From NCBI GenBank assembly GCA_008933995.1, contig WARS01000029.1:15995131-16059130 (forward strand): DNA of 64,000 bases, given 5' to 3'. The stretch is from Datnioides undecimradiatus. Its lineage: Eukaryota > Chordata > Actinopteri > Lobotiformes > Datnioididae. Positions 37,735-62,890 of this stretch are shown here, piece by piece. Each line of letters starts with the position of its first letter. Positions within the stretch are counted from its first letter, which is position 1. Below the pieces are notes generated by a model that was not told the origin of the DNA, ran no database searches, and worked only from the letters and a program-made list of their open reading frames with translations. Both the position numbers and the translations under genes were made by a program.

Positions 37735-40700
37735 TTTATTTATAAAAAAAAAGGTTCATCTTTAAAAAAAAAACATGCGATTAAACCACATTTTTTAATT
37801 GTAAAAAGACTTTTATTACATTCTTAAATCCACATATTGTATCACCATTGTGCAATAACACTTTACTGTGTTAAACCTCTTGGGCTTTATATCCATAACA
37901 TCATAAATTATTTCTTATTCAAATCTATATTGATTTAATAATAATAATAATCTTAAAATAGAGTGAACATAAACAGGAGGATCATGACAAAAGAGAAACT
38001 TTTAGGGAGACATCTTTAAAAACGCTCTTTAAAAAAATAGAATTACATCTCTCCAAGACAAAAAGGACACTAAACTGATGAGAAAAAAAACAGCACATAT
38101 AAGGATAAAAATTAAGAAACAAAAAATCACAACAAAACCAACACAAGATTTAGAGATTATAATCCATCTTTTATTTTTTTTTTAATTTTTTAAAACTATA
38201 TTTACTTTTTTTCAATATCCTATTTCATCTATGACTCAAACTCAAAAAAGTCTTGCAATAATGATATTAGACAAGGGTAAAATCTTTGATACTTCTGAAA
38301 TCAAACATTCACAACAACATGTACTGTACACAGTGATCAAGGTTTTAAGGTCTTCTATGTTGGTGCATGGTGTCTTGCTAACTATACTGCAGACACTGTA
38401 GGACAGAGAGCCCAGCTATCTCCCTGAGTAATTCTAAACAGAAATATTAGTGCAGATCTTCAGTTCTGCCCCTTATGGACAGCTTTTAGGCCTGCAAAAC
38501 CTTTAAGCACACTGAAATCAGCGTGTTAAACATTCTAGGACTCAACGCACAAAGTATTGCACTTTGTTACAATCTGTGAATGTCTTCTGGCCATGTCAGC
38601 TGATTGCTGACTTGTGTAGTGGTTGGCTGTGTATTTGGTACATTAGATTTTAAATAGCATTATTCGTTGTGCTGTGAGGTTAACTGTGCTGGAGTGCTTA
38701 TGAAAATATTAACTGTAATACATGGCAACAAAGGCCCAACATACTGAGAAGAATGGGAAAGACATTATTGCACAATCCCACTATGCCACTGTCGCGCGTA
38801 CCCAGACAAGGGTAATACCCCTTCATACTATGTGAGATAACATAGTGTATGGCAAATAGCACTGTCCCAGCAGTGCAAAGCAAACCTGGCTGACATATTA
38901 AATAGAGCTCGAACATACTATATGTCATGTGATTGTCAAGATAAAAACAGCAATGTTCTCTTAGATTGCAACTTTCTGGTAGCTTCTGGTAGACACTGAT
39001 AGAAACTTTTTTAAAACAGAAATCCAATATGTCACCCTACTTTGAAGAAAAAGTTTTATCTAGACACACCCTTGTGTGTGCCCAGAGGCCTTTCTTCACA
39101 TAGATCCGTATCAAAGTAGGGTTTCCTGGACCTAAAGGCATGAACTGCTCTCAGATGACAGAAAAGCAGTTACATAGGATAGGTAGCATAAGCAGATCCA
39201 GCATTTCAGTTTGTGTTTGTCCAAACTGGCCTTTAAATTTCACCACGAATTTAATATTTTTAAAGAAGCTTTCTAGTATGTATGCAGAAATACTAACTCA
39301 GGGGGGTAGCTGATGGCTCTGTCAACCCTTTGCTGTGCCATGTAGTGTTTGAAGAGGGTGAGGTAGTAAGGGAGTGGGGAAAGAGGAACAGAGGATTTAA
39401 TCATCCAATCAGAACAACTTGGCTGGCTGCAGCAGCACAGTTTGCCTGACCATGAAGCAGTAAGGACTTGGCGCAGACAGTAAATCCCCTCTAACTCATG
39501 TCTAAGGAGCTTAAATAATACCATCACCCACCTGTCCACTCTCTATTCTTCATCTCTCATTGACCATGTAGCCTGCAATGTGAAAGCGTCAAACTCCTCA
39601 GTCCATTTCTTTGTCTTTACTCCAAAAGTCTTTTTGAACCTGCTGGTTGAGGCGCTGCTGGATGTTCTGGAGCGATGGCACTCTTCTGCAGAGGGGGGCA
39701 GCAATGTGACAGTTCCAGATGCTCCTCTGTGAGAACACATAACCCACCCACAGTGGTTGGCTGCCCAGCACCTTGTTCATACAGCTTATTTACAGCGGGA
39801 GGGTTTGTCTAGCATTTCTGGCTGGTTTAACAGAAGTTTCACAGATGGCAGTCTGAGTGCGAACCCGTAAAGTCTTGCGCCAAGAGTTCATTTTGGATTC
39901 TAACAAGGACTCATAAGTGTGAATTATCAGCTAGGTTTTCTCATCAGCAACAACAAACTTTCCAAAAACCCAAAACCCCCGAAGCTGGGGCAGGCAGTAT
40001 TTGTTTGAGAGACCTGAGCACAAGCACATTACCCTGCTCCTCACTCGGGATGAATACACAACTGTTCTTATCTTACATGATCATACAGGTGTTATATTAT
40101 ATATATAAATGAAAAAGGAACATCTGAAAATACTTTCACAATACCTCTGCAATTCTCTCACTCTCACCTTCTAAGTGGCATTTGCAAAGGGAAAAGGTAT
40201 AAGGACTGAGGTCATTGATTGCATTAAAAAAATAATAAAGAGCTCACTTACATCAGTGTCTGAGAGTGTGCTAGTAAAATACCTTCAAAGATCAGGATAA
40301 GTGCTATGTTTTGTGCTCTGTGTGCAAGAGTTTGTAGGTACATGGTGGCAGACACTCTTGAGTGTTTGCCCCTGATTCACACAGTTAAAAACACCCTGTC
40401 TGTTTATGAGTTTGATCGTGGTCCCTTTAAACAGTTTGTTCATATGTTACAAAACTGCAAAATGTGGGCGCTACCAAAAATATTGAATGAAGCAATAAAC
40501 TGTTACTAGACTGACAACTGAAACAGGCATCGTTACTGCAAATCTCCACAAAGTGGCTGAGGATTTTAAGTATGTACATTCTATATCAAGCCTAGGGCTG
40601 TGCTAAAAGGTTAAGGGAAAGAGGGGTACATTCAAAAATAGCTTACAGGAACTGTGAGAACGATGAAAGTCAAATCTATATTAGACAGGAATTGAACATG

Positions 40701-41023
40701 ATGAGAGGTTTAAGGTCTTGTCATAGAAAAATATTTTTGAGAATACAAATTATGTAGGCTACTTTTTAATCATTTCTTTAATTCTGTAAAAAAGAGGTAA
40801 CATGCACTGAGTACCCAGCAGCAGTTCCTGTAGTGTTACGGTGAAGCTGAAGGGACTAGCTTGCAGGGCGGGAGGTGAGAGGAGTGTATCCTAAAGTGTA
40901 GCGTACAGGATTGTCATTGAGCTGCTGGTTGGTTTTGCCTCAGCTGGTTGCCACATTTTGTTTATCTCACCCTCCCTACACTTCAATGTCTCTATTTGAA
41001 TCACGCTATTTAGCTAAATGGTG
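37735..41023 (-). other. Probable RORC 3' untranslated region
   Basis: Beyond the RORC stop codon on the minus strand there is about 3.3 kb without recognisable exons. AATAAA hexamers on that strand lie near 37735-37742, 37811-37817 and 38169-38176. Nuclear receptor genes of this group often have long 3' untranslated regions, but the end point is inferred. Confidence 0.35.
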
Positions 41024-52437
<11,414 letters not shown>

Positions 52438-52920
52438 GTCGGTGGCGAAGTGTAGCCAAATCTTCAAGTCATTCAACTCCAGGTGGAAATGTAGCCAAGA
52501 AACACTGAGAGCGACGCGCACTTATTTGCTCCAAACCGGAGCAGCTGAAAACTGTCACAACAGCAAATCCTCATATGGATTTTCTGCCTTTCCTTCAGAC
52601 GCGCCGATCTAAAGAATAAACGAAAGCAAAGCGTGTTTCAGCTATTTACTTTCTCCGCGCAGTCTCAGAGGTGCTGTTGTGATTATTCACCTATGAAATA
52701 ATAAACTAGCAGCTCTTCGTCTATCTGCTCCCTCCAGCTCCGCAGCTCACTGTAACCTAGTTTCGGCGCGTGGACTACACATGATCCTCACCCCGCGGTC
52801 CGCCCGCCTCGTGCCCCGTGAGCTGACGCGCGCGCGCCACCCTCCGCGCGCTTAAGGAAGCTCTCGCGTGCGTGGGAAAGTGTGGCAGTGTGTCAGTTCA
52901 GACCGACAAGTGAACCAGCG
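52438..52920 (-). promoter_or_regulatory. RORC promoter / CpG-rich 5' region
   Basis: Upstream of the MR-coding exon the sequence becomes CpG-rich, peaking at about 52765-52875 with runs such as GACGCGCGCGCGCC, then falls abruptly to AT-rich DNA past 52920. It fits a CpG-island promoter with the transcription start between roughly 52550 and 52900. Confidence 0.6.
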
Positions 52921-55900
52921 TGGGAACTGTTTAATAACAAGCGCAGGATTTTATTTCCTGGTCAATGGGTTTTTTTTGTTTGCTTTTTTACATTTCATAA
53001 TCATCAACCGAGTTTAATTGTTATCCCCCACTAATTCTCCAGCAAAAAGATACAAATGTTAGGTTATTTATTGTAAATATAACAAAGAATAAATCTCAGA
53101 CAACCCTCAAAATATAGGCTATAAATGATTGGATCAGAGATTTACAGAAATATTTTAAGCAGAATAGAGTTTTACATCTTATACATGTTTTAATGTACAA
53201 TAATAAAAATCCGCTCCAGAGACAATCAAACAGCCTGTGAAAATACAAGTGAAAGCACAGAGTCTCACTTTGGTAGAAACATCTTATATCCAAACATTTT
53301 CTGATATATTCCAGAAAATACCAGTATTTAAAAACAGATTTTCGATATACTGAAATGAATATCAACCAGCCGCACACAGAGTAAATATCCTTTTGGCAAC
53401 CCTAAAAGTTATACGGTAGCCTGTAATATATGATGTGAATTACGGAAAGTATATGGTATATAATAATAAGACCTGTGTCTGAATGATCCTTTATGGTAAA
53501 CCATTGCCATATACACTGCTGTTTTTCTGTGGTGGCATTAATGTTTGAATAGAATGCTCTAAAATATGTATTTCAGTCAGTTTCAACAAAAAATATCAAG
53601 AATGAACATTTATGTTGCTAGGCTAAGACTGCTCCTGTGGATTTTAGACACATATAAAATAAGAAAAATAGGGAAACATCCATATAGCAACTGGACCAGA
53701 TTTATAGACTATTACTTTTCAAACTGAGACTCTACATATGAATAATATGAGCTAAATTTGCTGTACTTCTTATATGAGACGCTATTGTGTCCTCAGTTTC
53801 CCTTAAGCTGGATTCAGCATCCTAAGAACTCTGCATTATATCACTGGATTAACCAACACTAATCTTGATGTGAACACAAGTTGTTGTGCTTGATTTTGTT
53901 TTATTTATTTATTTATTTATTTATTTATTTTCCATTTCCTAAACTGTTGAAATCCAGGTTAAATTTAGGGATTTTAAACGTGTGAGGGGAAAACTTTTAA
54001 ACCATGAGTGTTACATTATATAAATGAATTAAAAATGAATAAAATAAATACAGTGCTTCATTAACTCCTATGTTATACATAAGTATATTTAAGAAGAATT
54101 CTATATGTACCTTTACTTTACACCTTTAGAGCCATCTCCTAATGAAATGTATGTGTAACAGAACGGGCTCACCCTCCGACTCACGCCCCAGCTCACTTTG
54201 AAATGCCTGTGTAAGACAAAGACAGCAGGCACACCCTCTGACTCTGCAGCACAAAAGCCTATGACACAAACCACAACCATCAATAACAGTGCCGATGAAA
54301 ATAATTGATTTGTAAGCGTGGGCAAGATGATGAATGTATCATGTAACTTAGGCACAGTTATGAAATGAGGAGAAGAGAGAGATTATAGAAAGTAGGTTAG
54401 TGGAGCAACACAGAGCATTCACACCCCTCCCTCTCTCGTCTTTCTAGTGTGCATGCGTGGTGAGTCTCTTTCCACTGTGAACGCCTTTGTCCTGAATCAT
54501 AACTTAAGACAAAAGCTTATACTTTTACATACAGTCTCTCGGCACCGCCTACAGCATGCATGCTTTACGCTCTAATCTCTGCCAAGATCACATGATTGTG
54601 TACATGCTCCTCTATAGGTCTTGCCTCTTCCACTTGTGCATTTACTTAAATCAACAAAAGAAAAAAAAAACATGAAAACATAATTGCAAATCAGTAATGT
54701 ACTGCTTCTTCCTGGATGTATAGTTTAAAAATACAATGCTGGGAAAAGTAAGACTGTTTTGCTTTATTATATTCTCTGTAAACTTCCTTTTCCTCCCATT
54801 TACCCAGTTTTGTTAGTGTGATTGTTTCCTTCCTGATCCTCATCTGGTGACTTTCTCGGGTTATATTATGTCCCTCAGCCTGTCCTTCTGTCGCCATGAA
54901 GCAGCCACACATCCATCCGGTGTTCGCCTGCAACGTCACTGACCTCCTGACCCTCAGTCTTATGTAACCATGGCAATACCCAAATTAGAACATGGAGCAT
55001 GGAAAGAAGGAGGTGCTTAGAGCTTCACATACAAGCACGTAGCACTCAACCAGCTTTCCAGATTAAGGCAGACGGAATGAATGTGCTTGTTGCACGCACA
55101 CAGACACACACACAGAGACAGGCCAGAGAGGCAGAAACTGAAGACGAAATAAAACACCTACTACTAAAACAGAGGTGGTGGTGGTGGTGATCACAATTTG
55201 AGAAGTGTTTTTTGCATGTTCAAACTGTGTTGCATGAATTCAGTGACAAATTAATATCCCAAACTGGCCTCTGCCCCACAGCGCATAAAGCCCAGTATAC
55301 TGAGAGGATTATTCTGGGATCCAGGCTCTGGCTCCCATAATCCTCCGTCCTCTCCTCTGCCTCATCCTGCTAAATCCTCTCCCTTCTCCTCTTTCAAATG
55401 CCCACTAATCTCTCTCACTCCGACTCTCTGTGTGGCTGTAATCTGGTTTGTACCTCTCTTTCACCTGCACCAGGTTCACACCAATAGGTCAGTGTGCCAA
55501 CCTACAGGGTGCTTCCTCCTTTTCCTCCAGTTACACTTTGTCATGTTTCATTCACTTCTCCTCCACAACCTGAAACATGTTCTGACGGGTGTTGAAGGGC
55601 ATGCTGGTATTCATTTTCCCAGACTGAAGTAGCAATGATGGTTAAAATAGTTTTTTGTATGCAGCATTTACTCACATGCTTGTTCTGTAACTTTCAACTG
55701 TGTCACACAGTCCTCATCAGCAGACTGCAATTGTTTAGTCGCAAAAACAGTCAAAGAGCAACTGAACTCAATCTACTGACTGACTGAGGAACAAGTATTA
55801 CAGCTGAAAGCTCAAGAGCAAGTCAGTGGACTTTGAGTTTAGACTGTCCCGTTGATTGCCATTGCAGAGGTTGAGAAAAAACTGTCAACTCATGTGTTGG

Positions 55901-56879
55901 TAAATATTTAAAATATGGAGGAGTCCATTTTTACTGCTACTGTCTACCATTCATCTGTTGACAACAAACAACCAACAAATCTACAGCCACACGAGCAAAA
56001 TGCTAATGTCATGATAATGATAATATGCTCACTATGCCCAAATGCTCAGTTGAGTTTTGTTAGCATGCAATCAGTTGCTAAGTAGCTTAATCATGAAAAA
56101 ACACCTAAGTTGATTGGGAGTGACATTAGTTTGACCATAGATAGGGATATATTGAGCCAATAACAAAAACACAAGCTCTAATGTTAATGTTAATGCATGT
56201 GGATGAGAGAAAATTCAGCAGACATTTTACCACGGAAACAACAACTCACAATATGCATTTGTTTTACAAACCAAATGCAAACCTACACCTAAAACAGCCT
56301 CTCTACCCGTCTCAGCTCATGGTCCTTCAGAATTAATGTTTCTCAATAGTTTACACTGTGATAAACAAGAATGGTCTGATGTGATGGTTTTCTGTATGCA
56401 TACAACAAATTTATCACAGTTATCACACACAATAGCATTTATAGTTTGATATATCTGTATATTCTTCTCTATATAATCAGTCTTGGGCTCTGTACTGATC
56501 AAAGATGATTAAATATTTCTGAGTGCACTAGACTAAAAAAAAGTTTCACAAAAGTGATAACAATCAAATTGAGGGGAATATGAATGTTTGTGTCACATTT
56601 AAAGGCAATTTATCCAGTGGTTTATAGAGACATTTTATTAAAAGGCACAAATATGAATATTAAAAAAAAGAAAAAAGAAAAAAAGTGGTCGTGTAGATAA
56701 ATGCTCTTGCTCAGAGGAACCCTTAAAGTTAAACTGTACAAACGCAGCTGCTTCAGTATTCTGCTGCTTGCCTAAAACCTCATCGACTGTGGCGTTATGC
56801 TTATGGCAAGGTGAACTAGATGTTACACGGGTAGCTTGAGCTAATGATCTAAACAAACAAATAAGAAGCAATCTGAAGT
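52921..56879. other. Intergenic region upstream of RORC, part 1
   Basis: No exon or RNA gene that I can support. Contents: a TTTA microsatellite, short open frames without similarity, CA-rich patches, and a block at about 55255-55345 of balanced composition. Confidence 0.5.
53898..53930. repeat. TTTA tetranucleotide microsatellite
   Basis: About eight TTTA (ATTT) units in tandem, in intergenic DNA upstream of RORC. Confidence 0.95.
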
Positions 56880-57330
56880 GCCCTTCAGTTCACTTTTGAC
56901 TTGGTATTTGTCCTCCCGCAGCAGCTGTTGATACCAGAGATGGCTGAATTCATTACCCTCAGGTACACATTAGCCTCATATCCTGTCATCGGGAGTCATG
57001 CTGTTTATTTGGTCTTGACGGGCAATATTTAAATGATAGGCATCCAATTAAAGCTGACATTTACCACGGTGTATCTGTCCGCGCCGCTTCCTCACACAGT
57101 GTTTGTCCTGTTGTCTGTCGATAGCGCTCTGCCTCCGTCTAGATAATATTGCATCTGACAGTTATGACAGGAAGACGGGACCACAGGCATTTGCAGAGCT
57201 GTGACAGGGGTTTGATAAAAGGATAGAGGAATAAACATCAATTTAGACAGCCTAATAGATAATACTGCGACCCAGAAGAGATTACGGCAGAGATTATGTC
57301 TGTGCGATAAAAACTCAGTCTTTGAGGAAT
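56880..57330. other. Candidate conserved non-coding element
   Basis: A 450-base block of balanced, non-repetitive composition in an AT-rich desert, dense in motifs such as AGATAA/GATAG, ATTTAAAT, CAGCTG and TAATAGATAA. Frames are closed on both strands. It has the texture of a developmental enhancer, but conservation cannot be seen from one genome. Confidence 0.3.
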
Positions 57331-58020
57331 ATTAAATAAGAATGGATCTGGACCAGGGATAGCAGCCTACTGGGACTGGGATATTTATCTTTTCAATATA
57401 TTACTGATCAAGGCTCAGACAAAATTGTGTGTTCAGTACAAAATGAATGCTAAGTCATTGTTAACTCTCAACAGACACGTAGCTTATAGTGTTCTCTGAC
57501 TTAGCATTTGATTATGAGTCCTTGCATTTACACTGTCTTTGAATAACCAGTCAGCTGCAAAGATAGATTTGGAAGGGCATTTGTGTGGCTTCTGTCTGCA
57601 AGGCCTGAAAGTTCATTACCTCATCTCATTCCTCCCATCTGCTGTTATTTTTCCCACCCTTCCATCATAGCTAATTAAGTACTAATCCTGTCCTCATTTC
57701 TATGGTTACATTGGATGTTGGAGTGATATCATTCATGCACTCATGTGAATAAATGATGAAATGTTAACTGAAAGACTGGGTGCTGTCCACATCTTCTAAT
57801 GTTTGTACATGTCTGTACATGTCTTAAAGTTTGTCCAGTGTCTGAGGCCATCACGTATATGGGCAGGACCAGAGAGGAGGCCCATCTGGAAGTTGATTGG
57901 TCACCCCATGTACCTACCCTACCACAGTGCAAGGCTCATAGAAAGCTGGCTTTTTCTTATGTATTGGAGCCTCTGTATGAGTTGACTGTTGACATTTTTT
58001 TGCTGGAAAGTCAATCAAGC
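57331..58020. other. Intergenic region upstream of RORC, part 2
   Basis: Mixed intergenic sequence. Overlapping short frames on both strands at 57740-58050 carry no known domain and no splice support. The part at about 57480-57735 again looks enhancer-like (ATTAAGTACTAAT, CAGCTG) but is not provable here. Confidence 0.4.
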
Positions 58021-58170
58021 CACTGCAAAGATACACAAACCAACTATTAAGAGACTCGAGAGAGAAAATGACTCTGAAGAGACATAAAACAACTTGGGAG
58101 AGATGCAAAAGAGCTCCAAAGAGATGCAAAACCACCAAAATTACCACAAAACAAAATTACCACAAAGAAA
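58021..58170. repeat. Degenerate 'AAAGAGATGCAAAACNACC' type repeat
   Basis: Several diverged copies of a unit of about 18-22 bases, with recurring AGAGATGCAAAA, AGAGACATAAAAC, CCACCAAAATTACC and ACAAAAT blocks. Short arrays of this kind (AAAGAGACACAAAACGACC and relatives) recur in percomorph genomes. Family recognition is from memory. Confidence 0.6.
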
Positions 58171-61029
58171 GGCATGTCGACTCCAGTAAGACATTAAATT
58201 ATTAAAAACGATACTGCTTTTCCTGTCAGTTGGCATTCATTTATCACAGTTAATAATGAATAAACAATCTCATTACTAATTGTTACAAAATGCAAGTCCT
58301 AACACAGTTTGACCATTTTTTTTAAAGCAGTGCATGTTACCATCCATATTTGCATTTACTGATGTGTGTGTCTTTGATTGTGTGCGCACGCCACAGTGTG
58401 GAAATGAAATGCAGACTCTGAGAAAAAGAGTACAGTATGTCCAGCACCAGGGCACCATTTTAACATGTTGCTTCCTTACTGGAAAATAGAAATACCTATA
58501 ATTGTAGTGGAAGTAGTAGTCTCACATAGTATACAAAAAGATTTTGTATCTGAATTATTTTGTATCCATATACAAAATAATATCCTGTGAAAACTAACAA
58601 AGTAATTATCTCAGAGTAGTAAAAAGCAAGAGAGATAAGGAAAAACAGAGAGAGAAAGCCAAGTCGATGTCCCAACAATCTGAAGATGATACTGAAAGGA
58701 GATCTGCTGTTTCCAACGCTCGCTTCCATGACAACAGCCAGTGACAGGGCCCCTGACCCCATGGCTTGCCTGTAATGAATCATCTGCCCTGAAGGTGAGA
58801 TAACACCCACAAACACACACATATGCACATGCAAAGACTCACACATAGGCGCATGACAAGATGCACTGACATGCACACATTAGCCATGTTCTCCTGTCAT
58901 GCCAGATTGGTTTACAGCGAACGCCTGTTTACCTCTGACAGAAGTAGACTCTTGTTTACATCAAGAGGATTGTTTTTCCAACTGCAGCCTGTTTAACGAA
59001 GAGAGAAGTGGATTGAACGTCCACCCACCCAGCTCAGACACTGCTGCTGATTAATGACCAACTCTGATTACTGGTTGTTGAGCCACACCTGGAATCTGTG
59101 TGCTTATGTGTGTGTGTGCAGTACATGTATGTGTGTCTAACTGCTTGTATGTCAAGCTATAATCCTGCAACACACACAGGCACACTTGTACAACTATGTG
59201 AAAGAAATGTTTGATCTGTTTGCTCCAGTCAGTTCCCAATTTCAAGGAGGAGCTGAAGAAGCACTTACAATCTTCTGCTTGCATTATATTTGGAAAAACC
59301 TGGACTGTGAATCTGTAATGGATGACGTGTTTCGGTTGGAGCCATCAAACGGAGAAAAGCTTCAAATTTCACACATGCTTGAAAAATCCTAAATTACAGC
59401 CATGGCTGCTCTGTATTCTTGGCCTGTGGCAATCACAGTGTTTGACAAACCATCTATCACTCAAGTGCTGTTAAGGGCCAACCTGGGGCCCCATCATCCT
59501 TTTTCTCCATTTCTTCCGCACACCCTCTATCCATCTGTCTCCGTGTAGAGGGAGACTGAGATAGAACGTTGTCCCACAAGGCAATTTTCTTTTTATTGGC
59601 TGAATATGAATACAGTGTTTATGTTTTGTTTATGTTTATGTTATGTTTGAAGTTTTTAACAGTAACTTTTGGTGCTAAAATCAGAGACAAACACGTTGCA
59701 CTTCTTGTGACTGCTTTACAATAAAAGCCACTCTATCCTTTGCCAGTTAGAGAATGCGATGTATCAACAGAAGGAAATACTGGGTATACAGTAGTAACAA
59801 CCAGAGAGTGAACAGTAAACAATGAGGCTGATATTGGTTAGTTAAAATGACAAAGAGAAACACTCACATGATGCATGCGTTTCCCGGGATTCTCTTTTCG
59901 TCTGTAATAATATTAATATTTGCCCATTTGAGCATTTCAAGTAATCTTTTTATTGCACATTCTTGAGTCTTGGAAAGAGGCAGTGATTGTCCTTCAGTCC
60001 TCGAGACACACAGAAGGCCCAAATATCGAATGTATTGTTAAAAGGTGAATTAAGATGAGCATGGTGGGTTGCATATGGGCCACCACCATCCTGTTGAGGA
60101 TTTACTTATCCCTGATGAATCAGCATGATACACCATGTGTTTCTGACCTACTTACCAAAGCATGACCCATGTATACATGAACCAACAAGCAGGTATGAGC
60201 TGCATGCACACGCTTAACAAATAAGACCAGAACAGACCGGCACACCCTCGCTGCTGCCTCGCGACGATGTTTCAATCTATGATCTCGGTCCAGCTTCAGA
60301 TGTTGAAACATGTAAGCCCCCCCTCCCTTTCTTTTTTATCTGTCTTTCCTTCTCCTACTCTGACACAAACACCCATAAACAAACATAAACGTCCCTCCTC
60401 AAACCTTCAGGCACACTGGGGCCGTATCAGATAAACTGAGGTCTTACTCAGGACTTATCCTTGTGCCGTTCACCTTATACTTGTACCTTTCACGTGTCTT
60501 TATCAGAAATCACGCTGTATTGTTATGCTCCGTTTTAAAATCTTCCTTATACTTTCAAAGATTGTTTACTGTGCACAAGACCTCACGTTATAGAGAGCAA
60601 AATAATAAGCCATTTTAGTTGCGTATGAAGTAAAAGGACCTACTTTTTACTATATGTGTGTGTTTGCCTGTGTGTCTGCGTCAGTCTTTTTTTTTTTTTT
60701 TTTTACAATAACCTTCATTGTTTAAAGCACAATACACCCTCTATTATGACTCAATGTTCTTCCACGATCAAAACAAACATGTCTTCACTCTAGGCTGTCT
60801 AGGTGCTGTTGATCATTCGATTATTTTGTTTGGTTATGCTGATCAGTTTGAAACAGAGGTTTTTTTTCCTCCCTCAGCAGCCGTAAAGACGTTTTTGTTT
60901 ATGTATGCGCTCTCAAACCCACTCTGCTTTTATTAGAGTCATGAGGCTAGGATTGTTTTGAATAATAACCCTCTGCAGTGAAACAACGACCCCTGGTGAT
61001 AAAATGGTGGTAAAACCTTGGGCTCCTTA
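58171..61029. other. Intergenic region upstream of RORC, part 3
   Basis: No supported gene. It holds short CA/TG-rich patches (58800-58860, 59100-59180), a T-run at 60687-60704, and a balanced block at about 58870-59010 with TGTTTAC forkhead-like motifs. Open frames including 58496-58876 on the minus strand have no family resemblance. Confidence 0.5.
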
Positions 61030-61260
61030 CATAATAGACATCAGCACACCCCTTCTGGCGCAGCTGCTCCCTGCATCAGATGTAAATGAGAGCTCATAGA
61101 GCTCAATGATTATAATGAGGGCATTATAATTCTGTTCATGTGTGTTTGGGAACTCAGGCATTAATATTCTCTCTAAGCCAGATTAATCAGTTGAACACAC
61201 ACCGAATTAAAGTAGCTCCTATTATGCAACTGGTGAAGAGGGCTCAGAGCAGGGCTTTAC
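61030..61260. other. Candidate conserved non-coding element rich in homeodomain-type motifs
   Basis: A short block containing GATTATAATGAGGGCATTATAATTC, mirrored ATTATAAT cores, GCATTAATATTC and CAGATTAATCAG, with CAGCTGCTCC upstream. Such clustered TAAT cores in balanced sequence are typical of fish developmental enhancers. Conservation is untested. Confidence 0.3.
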
Positions 61261-62389
61261 AGGTTGTTTGAGTGCCTTGGGACATCTTTGTCACACAATC
61301 TTAGTATTATTTTTTTTGACACCTTTCCCAACTGCAACGCAACAAATTTGGAACGTGTCATTTTCAGTAATTGAAACTGGTCTTAGTGCCAAATCTTCAG
61401 GCTGCAAAACCAGTTAATCAGTGTATCAGGCAGCTCCGTGCTCTCTTCTATCTGCCAAACTATAAAGGAGATGAGGCAGGATGTCGGTCTAAGACACAAC
61501 CTAAAGGCATGATCAGTATTAATTCATTTTTTTCCTTACCGTAGTATGTTCTTAGAAATTAAAAAAACATTTCAAAAAATTATTTATTATAAAACTGCAT
61601 GGTTGGCCACTAACCTTTTTATCTGATATGTCAACAGTGTGTGGAACGTGTATCCTTTCAAAGTAAAGAATTTTTAAAAAAAAATAAAAGCTTTTATGAT
61701 GATTTGAGATCTGTTAAAAGTGCCAATATCCTCAAATGTTACATCAAACCAACATTTTGAGCCTCGTTTTAATTAAAAATTGTAATTGTTTTGTTTTTAT
61801 TGTATTTTTTATCTCTCATTTCTATTTTTTGTGCACATTACTCTCCAACTGCTTTACTGTTGGGATTTGAACTGCGCCAACCAGTACTGAAAGGGCTTTT
61901 CAGATAAAGCACATCAAATCAAACAGCAGGCTCAAAAATTCAAAACACAACATTTAGACCTGTTATCACTTATACATGAATTGACTGAAAATCACCAGAC
62001 AAAATGTTATAAATTAAAAGCTGTAATGTTAAATGGCAAAAGCATTTACACAATACAATATATGAGGCCCTGTGTGTGAAGCCTTGTTAATGAGGCGAGT
62101 GTACATGCAATGTATAGATGTGAAAATATGACTGACACACATGTTTGCACAAAGAGAAAAGTTGCTATGGTCCAACACAATAACAGTGGTGTTATATTAG
62201 AACACTGACAGGTAACACATACCAGAGAGGTAAAGAAATGAAATGTGGGAGAAAAGGTAGAACAAAGGAGACAGGAAGTGAAAGGTGAGGAAATGTTAAC
62301 ATGGGAACAGAAGTAGAAAGGGGGGAGAAGTAAAAAGAGAAGGAGAACATGGAGGGAAGGGACCTACTTACAGCTCAGGGCTGGGAGGA
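61261..62389. other. Intergenic region upstream of RORC, part 4
   Basis: AT-rich then purine-rich (62230-62370) sequence with no exon, RNA gene or recognised transposon. Confidence 0.5.
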
Positions 62390-62890
62390 AAATTACTATG
62401 GCCCCACTGTCCAGGAGCCCCTTCATGCCCTCCTGTGCAGTTGCTTTCATTCATGATGTTTATCAGTGAAGCACTGAATGTGCATGTTATCACACCGAGA
62501 ATCGCCTGCAGTATATTTGGAAAGCAGTTCATTAGTTTCCAGAGATGATTTAAGGCATTTGGAGCTTGCTGTTATAAGACAAATCTGTGACTAACACTCA
62601 TTATTTTATAAATGATGCCCTCCTTTGTTCAATCCAGCTATGAGTAGAGCAATGAAAACATCCACAGCTGCATCATTACGTGGAAAAAAACAAGATATCG
62701 CGTTAAAACATACATACAGTACAGTTAATTTTCAATTGCATAAATTGCATTTCTGGAGGAATTTAGCCATGGATTTATTATTTCCTGCTTATAAACCCCT
62801 CAGTCATATTCAGAGACGTCCCCAGGAGCTTTAATCTAATCTCTGGCCAGATTCAATATAGAGAGACATTAGATGAGATCAGAGTGACAC
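62390..62890. other. Candidate non-coding element pair
   Basis: Two balanced blocks (about 62390-62575 and 62755-62890) separated by AT-rich sequence. They carry motifs such as GATGTTTATC, TTTCATTCATGATG, CTTTAATCTAATC and TAGATGAGATCAGAG. No open frame runs through either. Called by sequence texture only. Confidence 0.25.

Noticed and set aside
38698-39027. 109-codon minus-strand open frame
   Set aside because: Lies in the presumed RORC 3' untranslated region. Its hydrophobic, Cys-rich composition suggests random translation of AT-rich DNA.
57740-58147. Overlapping frames on both strands
   Set aside because: Frames open on both strands at once and running into a degenerate repeat point to chance, not a gene.
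58496-58876. 126-codon minus-strand open frame upstream of RORC
   Set aside because: The longest frame in the desert, but it begins in CA-repeat-derived His/Cys sequence and continues into AT-rich hydrophobic residues, with no family match.
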